From Albimonas donghaensis (GTDB taxonomy: Bacteria; Pseudomonadota; Alphaproteobacteria; Rhodobacterales; Rhodobacteraceae): DNA of 64,000 bases. The position numbers and the translations under genes are program-made. Of this stretch, positions 48,148 to 57,744 are shown piece after piece. Position 1 is the first letter of the stretch. The number at the start of each line of letters is the position of its first letter. The notes beneath the pieces are model-generated. The model ran no database searches. It was not told where the DNA came from and worked only from the letters and a program-made list of their open reading frames with translations. The stretch lies in the NCBI RefSeq assembly GCF_900106695.1, contig NZ_FNMZ01000009.1, positions 62,001-126,000 of the forward strand. Direction: 5' to 3'.

Positions 48148-49968
48148 ATGGAAGACCGCGACCTCTCCCGCCAGGCCGCCGACGCCGCCGTGGACACCGC
48201 CGAGTTCGCGCTGAACATGGCCAAGGTGATGGAATCGAGCCAGCAGATCTGGCTGCGTCTGCTCAAGACGCAGATGAATGACGACAAGCCCTTGCACGCC
48301 GATCCGCTCAACGCCTTCCCGGCGTTCGCCGAGCTTCAGCACGCCGTGCTCAACCACCCCCAGCAGGTGGCCGAGCGCTCGATGCAGCTCTGGGCCAACC
48401 AGGCCGAGCTGTGGCGCCGCGCGACCTCGCAATGGTTCGGGACCGAACCCCCCGCCGACCCGGTGGCCGCGCCGGCCAGGGGCGACAAGCGCTTCAAGCA
48501 TGATTCGTGGTCCCGCGACCGCGTCTTCGACTACATCAAGCAGTCCTACCTGCTGACCGCCTCCTACCTGGAGAACGTGGCCGACGACGTGGGCGAGGAT
48601 CTCGCCCCCCGTGACCGCAAGAAGATCGGCTTTCTCATGCGGCAGTGGATCGAGGCGATGTCGCCCTCCAACTTCGCCGCCACCAATCCCGAGGTCATCG
48701 AGGCCACGCTGGCCCAGAAGGGCGACAACCTGGTGCGCGGCCTGCGCATGATGGCCGAGGACCTGGAGCGCGGCAAAGGCACCCTGATCATCCGCCAGAC
48801 CGACATGAAGGCCTTCAAGGTCGGGCGCGACATGGCGGTGACGCCGGGCAAGGTGGTGTTCGAAAACGACATCCTGCAACTGCTGCAATACGCGCCGGCG
48901 ACCGAGCAGGTGCACCAGACCCCGATCCTGTTCATCCCGCCCTGGATCAACAAGTATTACATCCTCGACCTCAACGCCCAGAAGTCGATGGTCAAGTGGA
49001 TGACCGAGCAGGGCTTCACCGTCTTCCTGATCTCCTGGGTCAATCCGGACGAGCGCCATCGCGACCACACCTGGGAGAGCTACCTGGTCGAGGGCGCCAT
49101 GACCGCCATCGAGAAGGTGCTGGAGGAGACCGGGGAGAAGACCCTCAACCTCTCGGCCTACTGCATCGGCGGCACGCTGACCGCGACCATGCTGGCGATC
49201 ATGGCCAAGACCGGGGACAAGCGGGTCAAGTCCTGCACCTTCTTCACCGCGCTGACCGATTTCGAGGACGCGGGCGACCTGCAGGTCTTCGTGGACGAGA
49301 ACACGCTCGACGTCGTCGACGACCAGATGGACAAGGGCTTCCTGCCGGCCGAGGCGATGGCCACGACCTTCAACATGCTGCGCTCGACCGACCTGATCTG
49401 GAACTACGTCGTCTCGAACTACTACCTGGGGAAGGAGCCGTTCCCCTTCGACCTGCTCTACTGGAACGCGGATTCCGTGGCGATGCCGGCGAAGCTGCAC
49501 CACTATTACCTGGAGCGGTTCTACAACGACAACGCCTTCTCCAGGGGCGACCTGCGGATGCTGAACGTCGACGTGACGATTTCGGACATCAAGGTCCCGG
49601 TCTACGCCATGGCCTCGAAGGAGGACCACATCGCCCCGGCGGCGGCGGTCTATCGCGGCGTGCGGATGATGACCGGCGCGCGGGAGCGTCGCTTCGTGCT
49701 GGCCGGCTCGGGCCATATCGCGGGGGTGATCAACCCGCCGGAGCTGAAGAAGTATCAGCACTGGGTGGACGGCGATTTCTCGGAAGGCGAGCTGACCGGC
49801 TGGCTGGAGACGGCGGAGGAGCGCCCCGGCTCCTGGTGGCCGGACTGGGCGGCGTGGCTGGCGAAGAAGTCCGGCAAGATGGTCCCGGCCCGCGAGCCTG
49901 GGGCTGTGCTGGGCGTGCTGGAGGACGCGCCGGGGAGCTTCGTGAAGAAGCGGTTCGACGAGGGGTGA
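48148..49968 (+). CDS. phaC: Class I poly(3-hydroxyalkanoate) synthase
   Basis: The 606-residue protein polymerises 3-hydroxyacyl-CoA at the granule surface. The lipase-like box reads SAYCIGGTLTATML with catalytic Cys near 339. The Asp is in MASKEDHIAPAAAVYRG, and the His in SGHIAGVINPP. PFDLLYWNADSVAMPAKLHH is the family's conserved block. Class I length and an N-terminal helical region are present. GGAGG precedes the ATG. Granule protein and regulator genes (phaP, phaR) are not next to it; an apparently foreign gene begins nine bases after its stop. Confidence 0.93.
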   Translation: MEDRDLSRQAADAAVDTAEFALNMAKVMESSQQIWLRLLKTQMNDDKPLHADPLNAFPAFAELQHAVLNHPQQVAERSMQLWANQAELWRRATSQWFGTEPPADPVAAPARGDKRFKHDSWSRDRVFDYIKQSYLLTASYLENVADDVGEDLAPRDRKKIGFLMRQWIEAMSPSNFAATNPEVIEATLAQKGDNLVRGLRMMAEDLERGKGTLIIRQTDMKAFKVGRDMAVTPGKVVFENDILQLLQYAPATEQVHQTPILFIPPWINKYYILDLNAQKSMVKWMTEQGFTVFLISWVNPDERHRDHTWESYLVEGAMTAIEKVLEETGEKTLNLSAYCIGGTLTATMLAIMAKTGDKRVKSCTFFTALTDFEDAGDLQVFVDENTLDVVDDQMDKGFLPAEAMATTFNMLRSTDLIWNYVVSNYYLGKEPFPFDLLYWNADSVAMPAKLHHYYLERFYNDNAFSRGDLRMLNVDVTISDIKVPVYAMASKEDHIAPAAAVYRGVRMMTGARERRFVLAGSGHIAGVINPPELKKYQHWVDGDFSEGELTGWLETAEERPGSWWPDWAAWLAKKSGKMVPAREPGAVLGVLEDAPGSFVKKRFDEG

Positions 49969-49977
49969 GGCTGAGCT

Positions 49978-51579
49978 TCAGCTAAAATCTTCGTAAGGGT
50001 CTACGCCCACTGGATAGACCGACTTCAGCGCTTCATCTGATTTTCGGTCTCCATTGGGCCCACGGAACATTGGATGGACACACAAGGTGTCGGTGCCCCG
50101 AGGCATAAGCTCTCCTCTGGAGTTGTACTCAAATTGAGCAACTTGGTATCGGTCGGACACGTTCTGCTGAACCCCAATGCAACCCAGCTCAATTAACATC
50201 CTAGCAAAATCCAGCTCAGTAACCTTTTCTGAGATGCCGGGCCTCCCCCTCAGGTGCCTCCTATATATCACCTCCAACTCATCTAACTTGAATGTATAAC
50301 CCAATCGAGGCACTACATCCCTGCACACCTTCCATGCGCCTGGATAGCTTGCCCGAAACGCGGTGCAAACACTAGTCGCAAGCTCATTAACTATTTTATA
50401 TGTGCCATCCAACACATGTCGAGGCTGAATATAAGCGTACTCACCTGTCTCTGAGTAGTTTTCACGAATCACTGAGTGAAAGATCTTCAAGGCCTGACGG
50501 GGAAGCATTTGAGTATGACGAAGGATGAATATCTCCGGACGCTCAAGGTCGCCAGTCTCATTAGTAACCATTTCCGGGAAAACTTTCTCGAAAAACCTCT
50601 GCAGCCCTTGACGGCTATCCAGATTCAAACCAAGTAACTCCCTATTTCTGACAGAGCTCCCATCATTGTACAGACGCATATGAATACACATTCTATGAGC
50701 GACAACCGAAAGTATCTCGGATGACTTCCAATGCAAAAACAGCGGCGGATTAAAATCCTTGCCCGCATTCGTTGAAAGTGCCAAAAAATTATAGTAGAGT
50801 TCCGATGGGATACAACAGCGAACCTCAGGCCTATTCCTTCTGGTGTTGAATTTCCCCACAGACTTTAAAAAACCTTTTATTCCGTCCGAAACACGCTCAT
50901 CATCTACTTTGTAGCTCTCCAAGCTATCAATTAGTATCACAACACGAATCTCGTTATCACGACACAAACTCTCCACCCTCTGGCGAAGCTCACGCCCGGG
51001 CTCATCGAACTCATTGAACAGCTCTCCGAACAAAGCCGATAACATACCGCCCGAAGACCCCGATGCGTACCGCCCGTTCAAGCGCCGAATCAAACGTGTA
51101 AGGAAACTGGTCGCGGAGTTCGCCCGCTCCACCCCTAATTCACCGAAATAGTTCTCAAGAAACTGATCTCTAGAAATCAGCCTAGGGTATCTCCTTCTGA
51201 GTTCGCTAAGGATTATCGTAAACAGCACGGAATCCCAGTAATCGTCCATTTCCTCAACAAAAACAGTCCCGCCTCCTTGAGAAGATATCTCACCAACCTC
51301 TTTAAATACCTTCCATTTGTCAATATTTATACAAATATCATATTTCCCAAAGCCCTCAATATAAGACAGATAGGCAGTCTTACCTGACCCCCTACGTCCA
51401 ACAACGTAAGAAGGGCTCGAATCCTTCTGCTTATAAAGCCTGTCATGAAAGTCGAAAAGTATTCGTCGAGCTTCAGGATCCGAAATAATATCCGCGTCCG
51501 TTGGCCCGACGAGCTGATTTCGGAACACGTACTCCCGCATGAGAGCACAGGTGCGCTTATCTTCCCACCAATTAATCAA
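49978..51579 (-). CDS. Unrecognised P-loop ATPase in AT-rich insert
   Basis: The 533-residue protein starts at TTG 51579 with GGGAGG eight bases upstream; ATG at 51540 is possible. Walker A is GRRGSGKT (61-68), a Walker B-like VVILIDSLESY is at 213-223, and RCCIPSELYYNF follows at about 254-265 as in sensor-1 regions. The C-terminal 130 residues (FKLDELEVIYRRHLRG onward) look like a winged-helix part. No nuclease, transposase or membrane segment is seen. Base use is strikingly different: two hand-counted 60-base lines give 43 and 47% G+C, against 78% in a phaC line. It resembles the loosely defined Sll1717-type P-loop ATPases. A defence role is inference. Confidence 0.8.
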   Translation of the reverse strand: MINWWEDKRTCALMREYVFRNQLVGPTDADIISDPEARRILFDFHDRLYKQKDSSPSYVVGRRGSGKTAYLSYIEGFGKYDICINIDKWKVFKEVGEISSQGGGTVFVEEMDDYWDSVLFTIILSELRRRYPRLISRDQFLENYFGELGVERANSATSFLTRLIRRLNGRYASGSSGGMLSALFGELFNEFDEPGRELRQRVESLCRDNEIRVVILIDSLESYKVDDERVSDGIKGFLKSVGKFNTRRNRPEVRCCIPSELYYNFLALSTNAGKDFNPPLFLHWKSSEILSVVAHRMCIHMRLYNDGSSVRNRELLGLNLDSRQGLQRFFEKVFPEMVTNETGDLERPEIFILRHTQMLPRQALKIFHSVIRENYSETGEYAYIQPRHVLDGTYKIVNELATSVCTAFRASYPGAWKVCRDVVPRLGYTFKLDELEVIYRRHLRGRPGISEKVTELDFARMLIELGCIGVQQNVSDRYQVAQFEYNSRGELMPRGTDTLCVHPMFRGPNGDRKSDEALKSVYPVGVDPYEDFS

Positions 51580-51693
51580 AAAATAGCCCTCCCTTAGATT
51601 TCCAATCTAAGGGTAGCATTCAAACTATCCCGCCATCAACGCCAATTTAAGGTTCGTTCATCCGCAAAAAAGCAGCTGGCATACAGCTAAGAT
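49979..51693. other. Candidate foreign segment between phaC and trxB
   Basis: The AT-richer DNA fills almost exactly the space between the phaC and trxB stop codons and contains the ATPase gene and its upstream region. CAGCTAAAAT (49979-49988) and CAGCTAAGAT (51684-51693) match at nine of ten bases and could be remnants of a target-site duplication. No integrase or transposase is present. Confidence 0.45.
51591..51613 (-). promoter_or_regulatory. Inverted repeat at the ATPase ribosome binding site
   Basis: A perfect 10-bp inverted repeat (51591-51600 with 51604-51613, three-base loop) lies 12-34 bases before the TTG. On the transcript its 3' arm ends AAGGG and runs straight into AGGG, so the ribosome binding site is partly inside the stem. 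It could be an operator or translational control hairpin. Confidence 0.6.
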
Positions 51694-51724
51694 GGCTCAC
51701 CGCTTCTTCGGAGCAGACTGTTCT

Positions 51725-52819
<1,095 letters not shown>

Positions 52820-52838
<19 letters not shown>

Positions 52839-53887
52839 GGGGCGAGGATCGCGGCCACGCGCCCGGCTTCGTCCAGCGGAGCGACCTCCCAGACCTGCGG
52901 CGCCCCCGCCCAGTCCCGCGCCGCCCCGCGCGAGGCCAATCCCGCATGGAACCGCGCCAGCTTCGCCGCCAGCCCGGCCACCGGCAGCACGTTGACCGGC
53001 AGCCCGGCGGACGCGGCCTCGGACGCCATGTTCACCGAATCCGCCGTCGCCAGCGCCGCGTCCGCCAGCCCGAGGATGCCGGGATAGGGGTTCTCCCCCG
53101 TCCCGTCCCAGACGAAGGCGCCCGGCGCCGCATCGCGCATCGCCGCCACCAGCCCCGCCGGCGTGCGGCGCGAGGGCGTGACCATCAGCCCCCAGCCGTC
53201 CGCCTCCGCCGCGGCCAGCGCCGCCAGCACGGCCCGCCCCTCCGCCTCCCCCCAGCGGTTGGAGCCCGAGGGCCCGCCGATCAGCGCCGCCAGCCGCGGG
53301 CGCGCCAGCCCCTCCAGCCGCGCGGCCCAGGGGGCGGCGGCGGCGCGCGCGATCTCCGGCGTCACGGCGGAGAGGGAGCCCAGCGTGGTCACCACCCCCG
53401 GTCCCGTCCGTCCGTCATGCTCGGGCAGCACCAGCGCGTCGAAGGCGCCCGCGCCCATCCGGGGGTCCAGGATCTGCACCGCGCGCACCCGCCCGCCCGC
53501 CCCCATAGCCGACAGCGCCCGCATCGCCGCCGCCGCGGGGGCGGAGCGGCGTCCGGCCGAGATCACCAGCCCCGGCCAGGGCTTCGCCAGCCCCTCGGGC
53601 GCGGCGAATCCCGAGAACGGCCAGCCCCCCACCCGCGCCGGGATCATCCGCCACAGCCGCGCCGGCAGGCGCCCCGCCCAGGCGCGGGGGACCGCGCGGC
53701 GCAATTCGGCCGGGGCGAAGCCGTGCGGCTCCAGCGCGCGGGCCAGCGCGCGGGCCGGGTTCTCGTTGCCCGGCCGCCCGTCGGTCACCACCCAGACGGG
53801 CGTCTCCGCGCCCTCCGCCCGCCCGTCGGGCGAGTTTCCGCAGGGGCGGACGTGACGTCCTTCGCGATTGTTCGGCATCGGGTCCAT
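52820..53887 (-). CDS. Mitochondrial fission ELM1-family protein
   Basis: The 355-residue protein has the family start VWVVTDGRPGNENPARALAR and later LIGGPSGSNRWGEAEGRAVL, MVTPSRRTPAGLV and ATADSVNMASEAASAGLPV. These resemble a glycosyltransferase B-like fold. The bacterial role is unproven; the plant namesake acts in mitochondrial division. The start at 53887 (or Met4) is a family-like N-terminus. It is divergent from an Lrp-type gene and upstream of trxB. Confidence 0.82.
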
Positions 53888-54023
53888 TTCCGAATCTTGC
53901 GCTTCCGCGCAACATCATTGCATTGTCGCGGCCGACCTACGCAATTCGGCGCACTCGCGCCGCGCCCCTCCGCCCGCGCTTTCGCGGCGAGGCCGCGGCC
54001 GTCGCCCCCGTCCAGGACCGCCC

Positions 54024-54521
54024 ATGCCGCCCGCCAAGCTCGACCCCATCGACCGCAAGATCCTCGCCGAGCTTCAGGCCGACGGCCGCATGACCAATGT
54101 CGAACTGTCGCGACGCGTCGGCATATCGGCCCCTCCCTGCCTGCGCCGCGTCCGCGCGCTGGAGGAGACCGGCTTCATCGAGGGCTACCACGCGCGGGTC
54201 AACACGCGGCAGCTCGGCTTCGAGGTCGCGGTCTTCGCCATGGTCTCCCTGCGCTCGCAGGCCGAAAGCGACCTGAACGCCTTCGAGGACCGGGTGCGAT
54301 CCTGGCCGCTGGTACGCGAGTGCCACATGCTCAACGGCGAGATCGACTTCATCCTGAAATGCGTGGCGCCGGATCTGTCGACCTTCCAGCGGTTCCTGAC
54401 CGAGGACCTGGTATCGGCGCCCAATGTCGCCGGCGTGAAGACCTCGCTGGTGATCCGCGAGACCAAATGGGAGCCCGGCGTCCCCTTCGACGTGCTGGAA
54501 GCCCGCGCCACGTCCGACTGA
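54024..54521 (+). CDS. Lrp/AsnC family transcriptional regulator
   Basis: The 165-residue protein has a winged helix-turn-helix (LDPIDRKILAELQADGRMTN, VELSRRVGISAPPCLRRVRA) and a RAM domain (LVRECHMLNGEIDFILKCVA, then FQRFLTEDLVSAPNVAGVKT). The start at 54024 gives the usual N-terminus. It is divergent from the ELM1 gene with trxB downstream of that, an arrangement I associate with Rhodobacterales. Regulated genes cannot be named. Confidence 0.9.
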   Translation: MPPAKLDPIDRKILAELQADGRMTNVELSRRVGISAPPCLRRVRALEETGFIEGYHARVNTRQLGFEVAVFAMVSLRSQAESDLNAFEDRVRSWPLVRECHMLNGEIDFILKCVAPDLSTFQRFLTEDLVSAPNVAGVKTSLVIRETKWEPGVPFDVLEARATSD

Positions 54522-54546
54522 CGACCGCCCTTCCGCCCTCCCCCCT

Positions 54547-55695
54547 CTACCCCGTCACCGTCAGGTCCAGCGGAATGCGGGACAGCGGCTCGGCCCCGTC
54601 CGGCCCGACCAGGCTGGTGCGCCCGAGGCTCATGGCGGCGCCGCTGTCGCTGTCCGCAAGGATCATGTGCAGGAAGAACACCATGTTCTCCGCCATGATC
54701 GCGGGGGCGCCTTCGTAAAACATCTGCGGGTCCATCCAGCTCGGCGCGAAGCGCGCCCCGAGGCTGTAGCCGCAGGCGTTGAGCCGATGCGCCGCCAGGC
54801 CATGGGCGTCGAGCACCCGCGCATGGGCGTCGAAGACCTCCGCCATCGGCCGGCCGGGACGCAGGGCGGCTTCGCAGGCTTCCAGCGCCTCGCGGGCGGC
54901 GGCGTGCATCTTCAGATGCTCGGGCCGGGGGTCGCCGACGATGGCGGCGCGCATGTTGGCCACGTGGTATTGCCGCGCGACGCCGGCCCATTCGAGAGTC
55001 AGCTGGTCCCGCGCCTCCAGACGACGGCGCCCGGACTGGAAGCGGCAGAGCAGCGCCAGGTCGCCCGAGCCGATGATCGTGGGATTGGCGGGATAGTCGC
55101 CGCCCTCCGCGAACATGCCGCCCTGAAGCGCCGCGAGGATCTCGGCCTCCTCCGCGCCGGGGCGGATGGCGGGCAACGCGCGCGCCCACCCCGCGTCGGC
55201 GATGCGGGCGGCCTCGCGCACCAGGGCGATTTCGGCGGGGCTTTTCACCAGCCGCAGGGCGGGAACCAGGTCCGAGGCCTCCACCAGCTCGGCCCGGCCC
55301 GACAGCCGCGCCTCGACCCGGCGACCATTGGCCATGGTCAGGCCGTGGGTGTCCGTCTCCCATCCCAGCCGCCTGCCGGACAGCCCGAAGCCTTCGAGCA
55401 TCGCCCACAGATCCGCCGAGGGGTCGGCCCCCGCCGCATCCTTCCACACCCGGATGTCGTCGAGCGTCGAGGTCAGCTGCGCCTGCCGCAGATCGGCGGA
55501 GCGGGTGACCAGTGCCATGCGCTCGGGCGTCACCACCAGGCACTGGAAGAAGCAGTAGCCGAAGGTGTCGTAGCCGGTCAGCCAGTACTGGCTTTCGGGC
55601 GCGAAGAGCAGGAGCGCGTCGAGCCCCCGCGCCGCCATCTCCGCCCGCAGGCGGTCGGCGCGGGCGTCGAATTCGGCGGGGGCGAAGTGCAGCAT
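54547..55695 (-). CDS. M24 'pita-bread' hydrolase, creatinase/ectoine-hydrolase-like
   Basis: The 382-residue protein has the creatinase-type N-domain (ALLLFAPESQYWLTGYDTFG) and the M24 C-domain. The five metal ligands of true aminopeptidase P enzymes are all replaced: positions equivalent to Asp, Asp, His, Glu, Glu read Glu235 (LEWAG), Asn247 (VANMR), Tyr310 (CGYSLG), His343 (FLHMIL) and near 358 (SLGRTSL). Loss of metal ligands is known for creatinase and ectoine hydrolase (DoeA/EutD), whose CGY-type motif it shares. No ectoine genes are nearby. GGAG precedes the ATG at 55695. It lies upstream of nothing else on its strand but follows pgeF by 23 bases. Confidence 0.78.
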   Translation of the reverse strand: MLHFAPAEFDARADRLRAEMAARGLDALLLFAPESQYWLTGYDTFGYCFFQCLVVTPERMALVTRSADLRQAQLTSTLDDIRVWKDAAGADPSADLWAMLEGFGLSGRRLGWETDTHGLTMANGRRVEARLSGRAELVEASDLVPALRLVKSPAEIALVREAARIADAGWARALPAIRPGAEEAEILAALQGGMFAEGGDYPANPTIIGSGDLALLCRFQSGRRRLEARDQLTLEWAGVARQYHVANMRAAIVGDPRPEHLKMHAAAREALEACEAALRPGRPMAEVFDAHARVLDAHGLAAHRLNACGYSLGARFAPSWMDPQMFYEGAPAIMAENMVFFLHMILADSDSGAAMSLGRTSLVGPDGAEPLSRIPLDLTVTG

Positions 55696-55718
55696 GGAGG
55701 CTCCGGAGATGTCGGGGG

Positions 55719-56501
55719 TCAGGCGGGTAGGAGCGCGATGGCGGAGCAGAGCCGGCCGTAATCGCCCTCCGCCCGGTGCACGGCCCGGCGGTTGGAGAAG
55801 AACCGGGCCTCGTCGCGATAGGTGCAATGGCCGATCCACTCGGCCTCGCCCACCCCGGCCTCGCGCAGGCGGCGCAGGCCGTAGCCGGGCAGGTCGAACA
55901 TCGGGCGCCCGTTGGGCCCGCCGGAGAAAAAGCGCTCGGCCTCCGGGTCGTCGAGGGTGAAGTCCTCGAAGAACTCCGGCCCGACCTCGTAGGCGGCCTG
56001 GGAGATGCAGGGACCGATGGCGGCGCGGATGCGGGCGCGGTCGGCGCCGCTGGCCTCCATGGCGTCCAGCGTCGCCTCCAGCACCCCGCCCAGCGCGCCG
56101 CGCCAGCCGGCATGGGCGGCGGCGATCACGCGCGCCTCGGGGTCGAGGAACAGGACCGGCATGCAATCCGCGGCCAGCGCCGCAAGCGCGAGGCCGGGTT
56201 CGGTGGTCACCATGGCGTCGGCCTCGCGCGACGCCTCCGGGCCCCAGGGGCCTTCGACGGTCAGCACCCGGTCGGAATGCACCTGGTGGAGGAACAGCAG
56301 CCGGTCGGGCGCGACCCCCATGGCGGCGGCGACGCGGGCCTTGTTCTCGGCCACCGCTTCGGGCGCGTCCTTCGAGCCCGCCCCGCAGTTCAGCCCCGCC
56401 CGGATGCCTTCCGAAACCCCGCCCTGCCGGGTGAAGAAGCCATGCGGGGTCCCGCGCAGGCCGGCGGCCAGCAGCGGGCGGAGCGGTTCGGCATCGGTCA
56501 T
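55719..56501 (-). CDS. pgeF: Peptidoglycan editing factor PgeF (multi-copper/laccase-domain)
   Basis: The 260-residue protein belongs to the YfiH/PgeF family (purine nucleoside phosphorylase-like laccase domain), which removes misplaced L-Ser peptidoglycan precursors and has been reported with broad hydrolase activities. The metal site residues are HQVHS (His72), ADCMPVLFLD (Cys113) and AAAHAGWRGALGG (His130). It begins with TRQGGVSEG and GLNCG near the N-terminus. The gene is in the lgt-midA-pgeF run, 37 bases after midA. Confidence 0.92.
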   Translation of the reverse strand: MTDAEPLRPLLAAGLRGTPHGFFTRQGGVSEGIRAGLNCGAGSKDAPEAVAENKARVAAAMGVAPDRLLFLHQVHSDRVLTVEGPWGPEASREADAMVTTEPGLALAALAADCMPVLFLDPEARVIAAAHAGWRGALGGVLEATLDAMEASGADRARIRAAIGPCISQAAYEVGPEFFEDFTLDDPEAERFFSGGPNGRPMFDLPGYGLRRLREAGVGEAEWIGHCTYRDEARFFSNRRAVHRAEGDYGRLCSAIALLPA

Positions 56502-56538
56502 CGGGGGGCTCCTGAAGCGCGGAGGACGTGGAACGGGC

Positions 56539-57744
56539 TCAGACCCCGGCGGGGCGCGGCTGCGCGGGGCCGGTCAGGGCGAGCGCCTTGAACAGGTCGC
56601 CCATCTCCTCGGGATGGGTCAACCGGCGATGGGCCGAAACGATGGCCTCCACCGGGTCATCCTGGGGCCCCGCCCCGCGCCCCGCTCCGGTCGGCGCGAG
56701 GGCGGGCGGGTGGGGAGCGCCGGCCGGAGCGGGGCGGGGGGCGGGGCGGGCCAGCGACCGGACCAGCGACTGGGCGCGCGCGGTGATCCCCAATCGCTCC
56801 AGGAACGCGCCCTGCGTCGCCAGCGGCCATGCGCGGGCGCCCTGCCCCTCCGCCGCCCGCGCCAGCGCCCCGAAATCCACATGGGCGGTCAGGTCGGCGC
56901 GCCCCGGCTCCGCCAGCGGGTCCACGTATTCATGGGCGCGCAAGGCCTGGAACGTGTCGCCGCCCATCGGCGGGCGCCGGCCATAGCCGTAATCGACGAT
57001 CAGCGCCGCGCCCCCCGTCCGGGCCAGCCGGGCGCCGATCCAGCCGGCGGCGGCCTCGCCCGCCGGACAGATCTCCACCACCGCGCCGTCCGGCGCGCCC
57101 TGCGCCCCATCCCAGTTCCCGGGCGCCGCCCCGCCGAGGCCCAGCGTCAGGGCGCCGTCGCCGGTCATCCCCACCACCCGCTCCCGCCACGCGCCCGCGA
57201 CCCGAAGAAACTGGCGGATCGGCAGCGCATCGAAGAACTCGTTGGCGACCAGCAGCAGGGGGGCGTCGTCGGGCAGATCCTCCAGCCGGTCGAACCAGCG
57301 CGGATCGCGCCCCGCCAGCGCCTCGGCCTGGCGGGCGCGCAGGGCGGGCGAGGTCTCGACCAGGTGCGGACGCGCGGCCTCGGCGAAGCCCGGAACCCGG
57401 CCGGCCGCGCGCAGGGCATCGGCCATCAGCGTGCCCCGCCCCGGTCCGGGCTCGGCCAGCACCACCCGCGCCGGGCTCCCGAGGTCCAGCCACGCCTGCG
57501 CCAGCCACAGCCCCACCAGTTCCCCGAACATCTGCGAAATCTCGGGCGCCGTCGTGAAATCCCCCGCCGCCCCCAGCGGGTCGCGGGTGATGTAGTAGCC
57601 GTGCCGCGGATGGCCGAGGCAGAGCCCCATATATTCCGCCAGCGGCATCGGCCCGCCCTGCGCGATCCGCGCCCGGATCAGGGGCAGCAGCGGCGGCTCG
57701 GGCGGGGACTCCGGCGGGGACTCCGGCGGGGACTCGGGGCTCAT
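56539..57744 (-). CDS. SAM-dependent protein-arginine methyltransferase, MidA/NDUFAF7 family
   Basis: The 401-residue protein matches the family whose human member methylates a complex I subunit: PMPLAEYMGLCLGHPRHGYY, FTTAPEISQMFGELVGLWLA, EPGPGRGTLMADALRA (SAM-binding), VANEFFDALPIRQF and VDYGYGRRPPMGGDTFQALR. The start ATG at 57744 overlaps the lgt stop (ATGA). The first 18 residues carry a short repeated PPESP from a small tandem repeat in the DNA. A bacterial substrate is unproven; complex I is a reasonable guess. Confidence 0.88.
   Translation of the reverse strand: MSPESPPESPPESPPEPPLLPLIRARIAQGGPMPLAEYMGLCLGHPRHGYYITRDPLGAAGDFTTAPEISQMFGELVGLWLAQAWLDLGSPARVVLAEPGPGRGTLMADALRAAGRVPGFAEAARPHLVETSPALRARQAEALAGRDPRWFDRLEDLPDDAPLLLVANEFFDALPIRQFLRVAGAWRERVVGMTGDGALTLGLGGAAPGNWDGAQGAPDGAVVEICPAGEAAAGWIGARLARTGGAALIVDYGYGRRPPMGGDTFQALRAHEYVDPLAEPGRADLTAHVDFGALARAAEGQGARAWPLATQGAFLERLGITARAQSLVRSLARPAPRPAPAGAPHPPALAPTGAGRGAGPQDDPVEAIVSAHRRLTHPEEMGDLFKALALTGPAQPRPAGV

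Noticed and set aside
49978-51715. Insertion sequence or prophage remnant
   Set aside because: No transposase, integrase, terminal inverted repeats or tRNA were seen; only compositional evidence and a short imperfect direct repeat.
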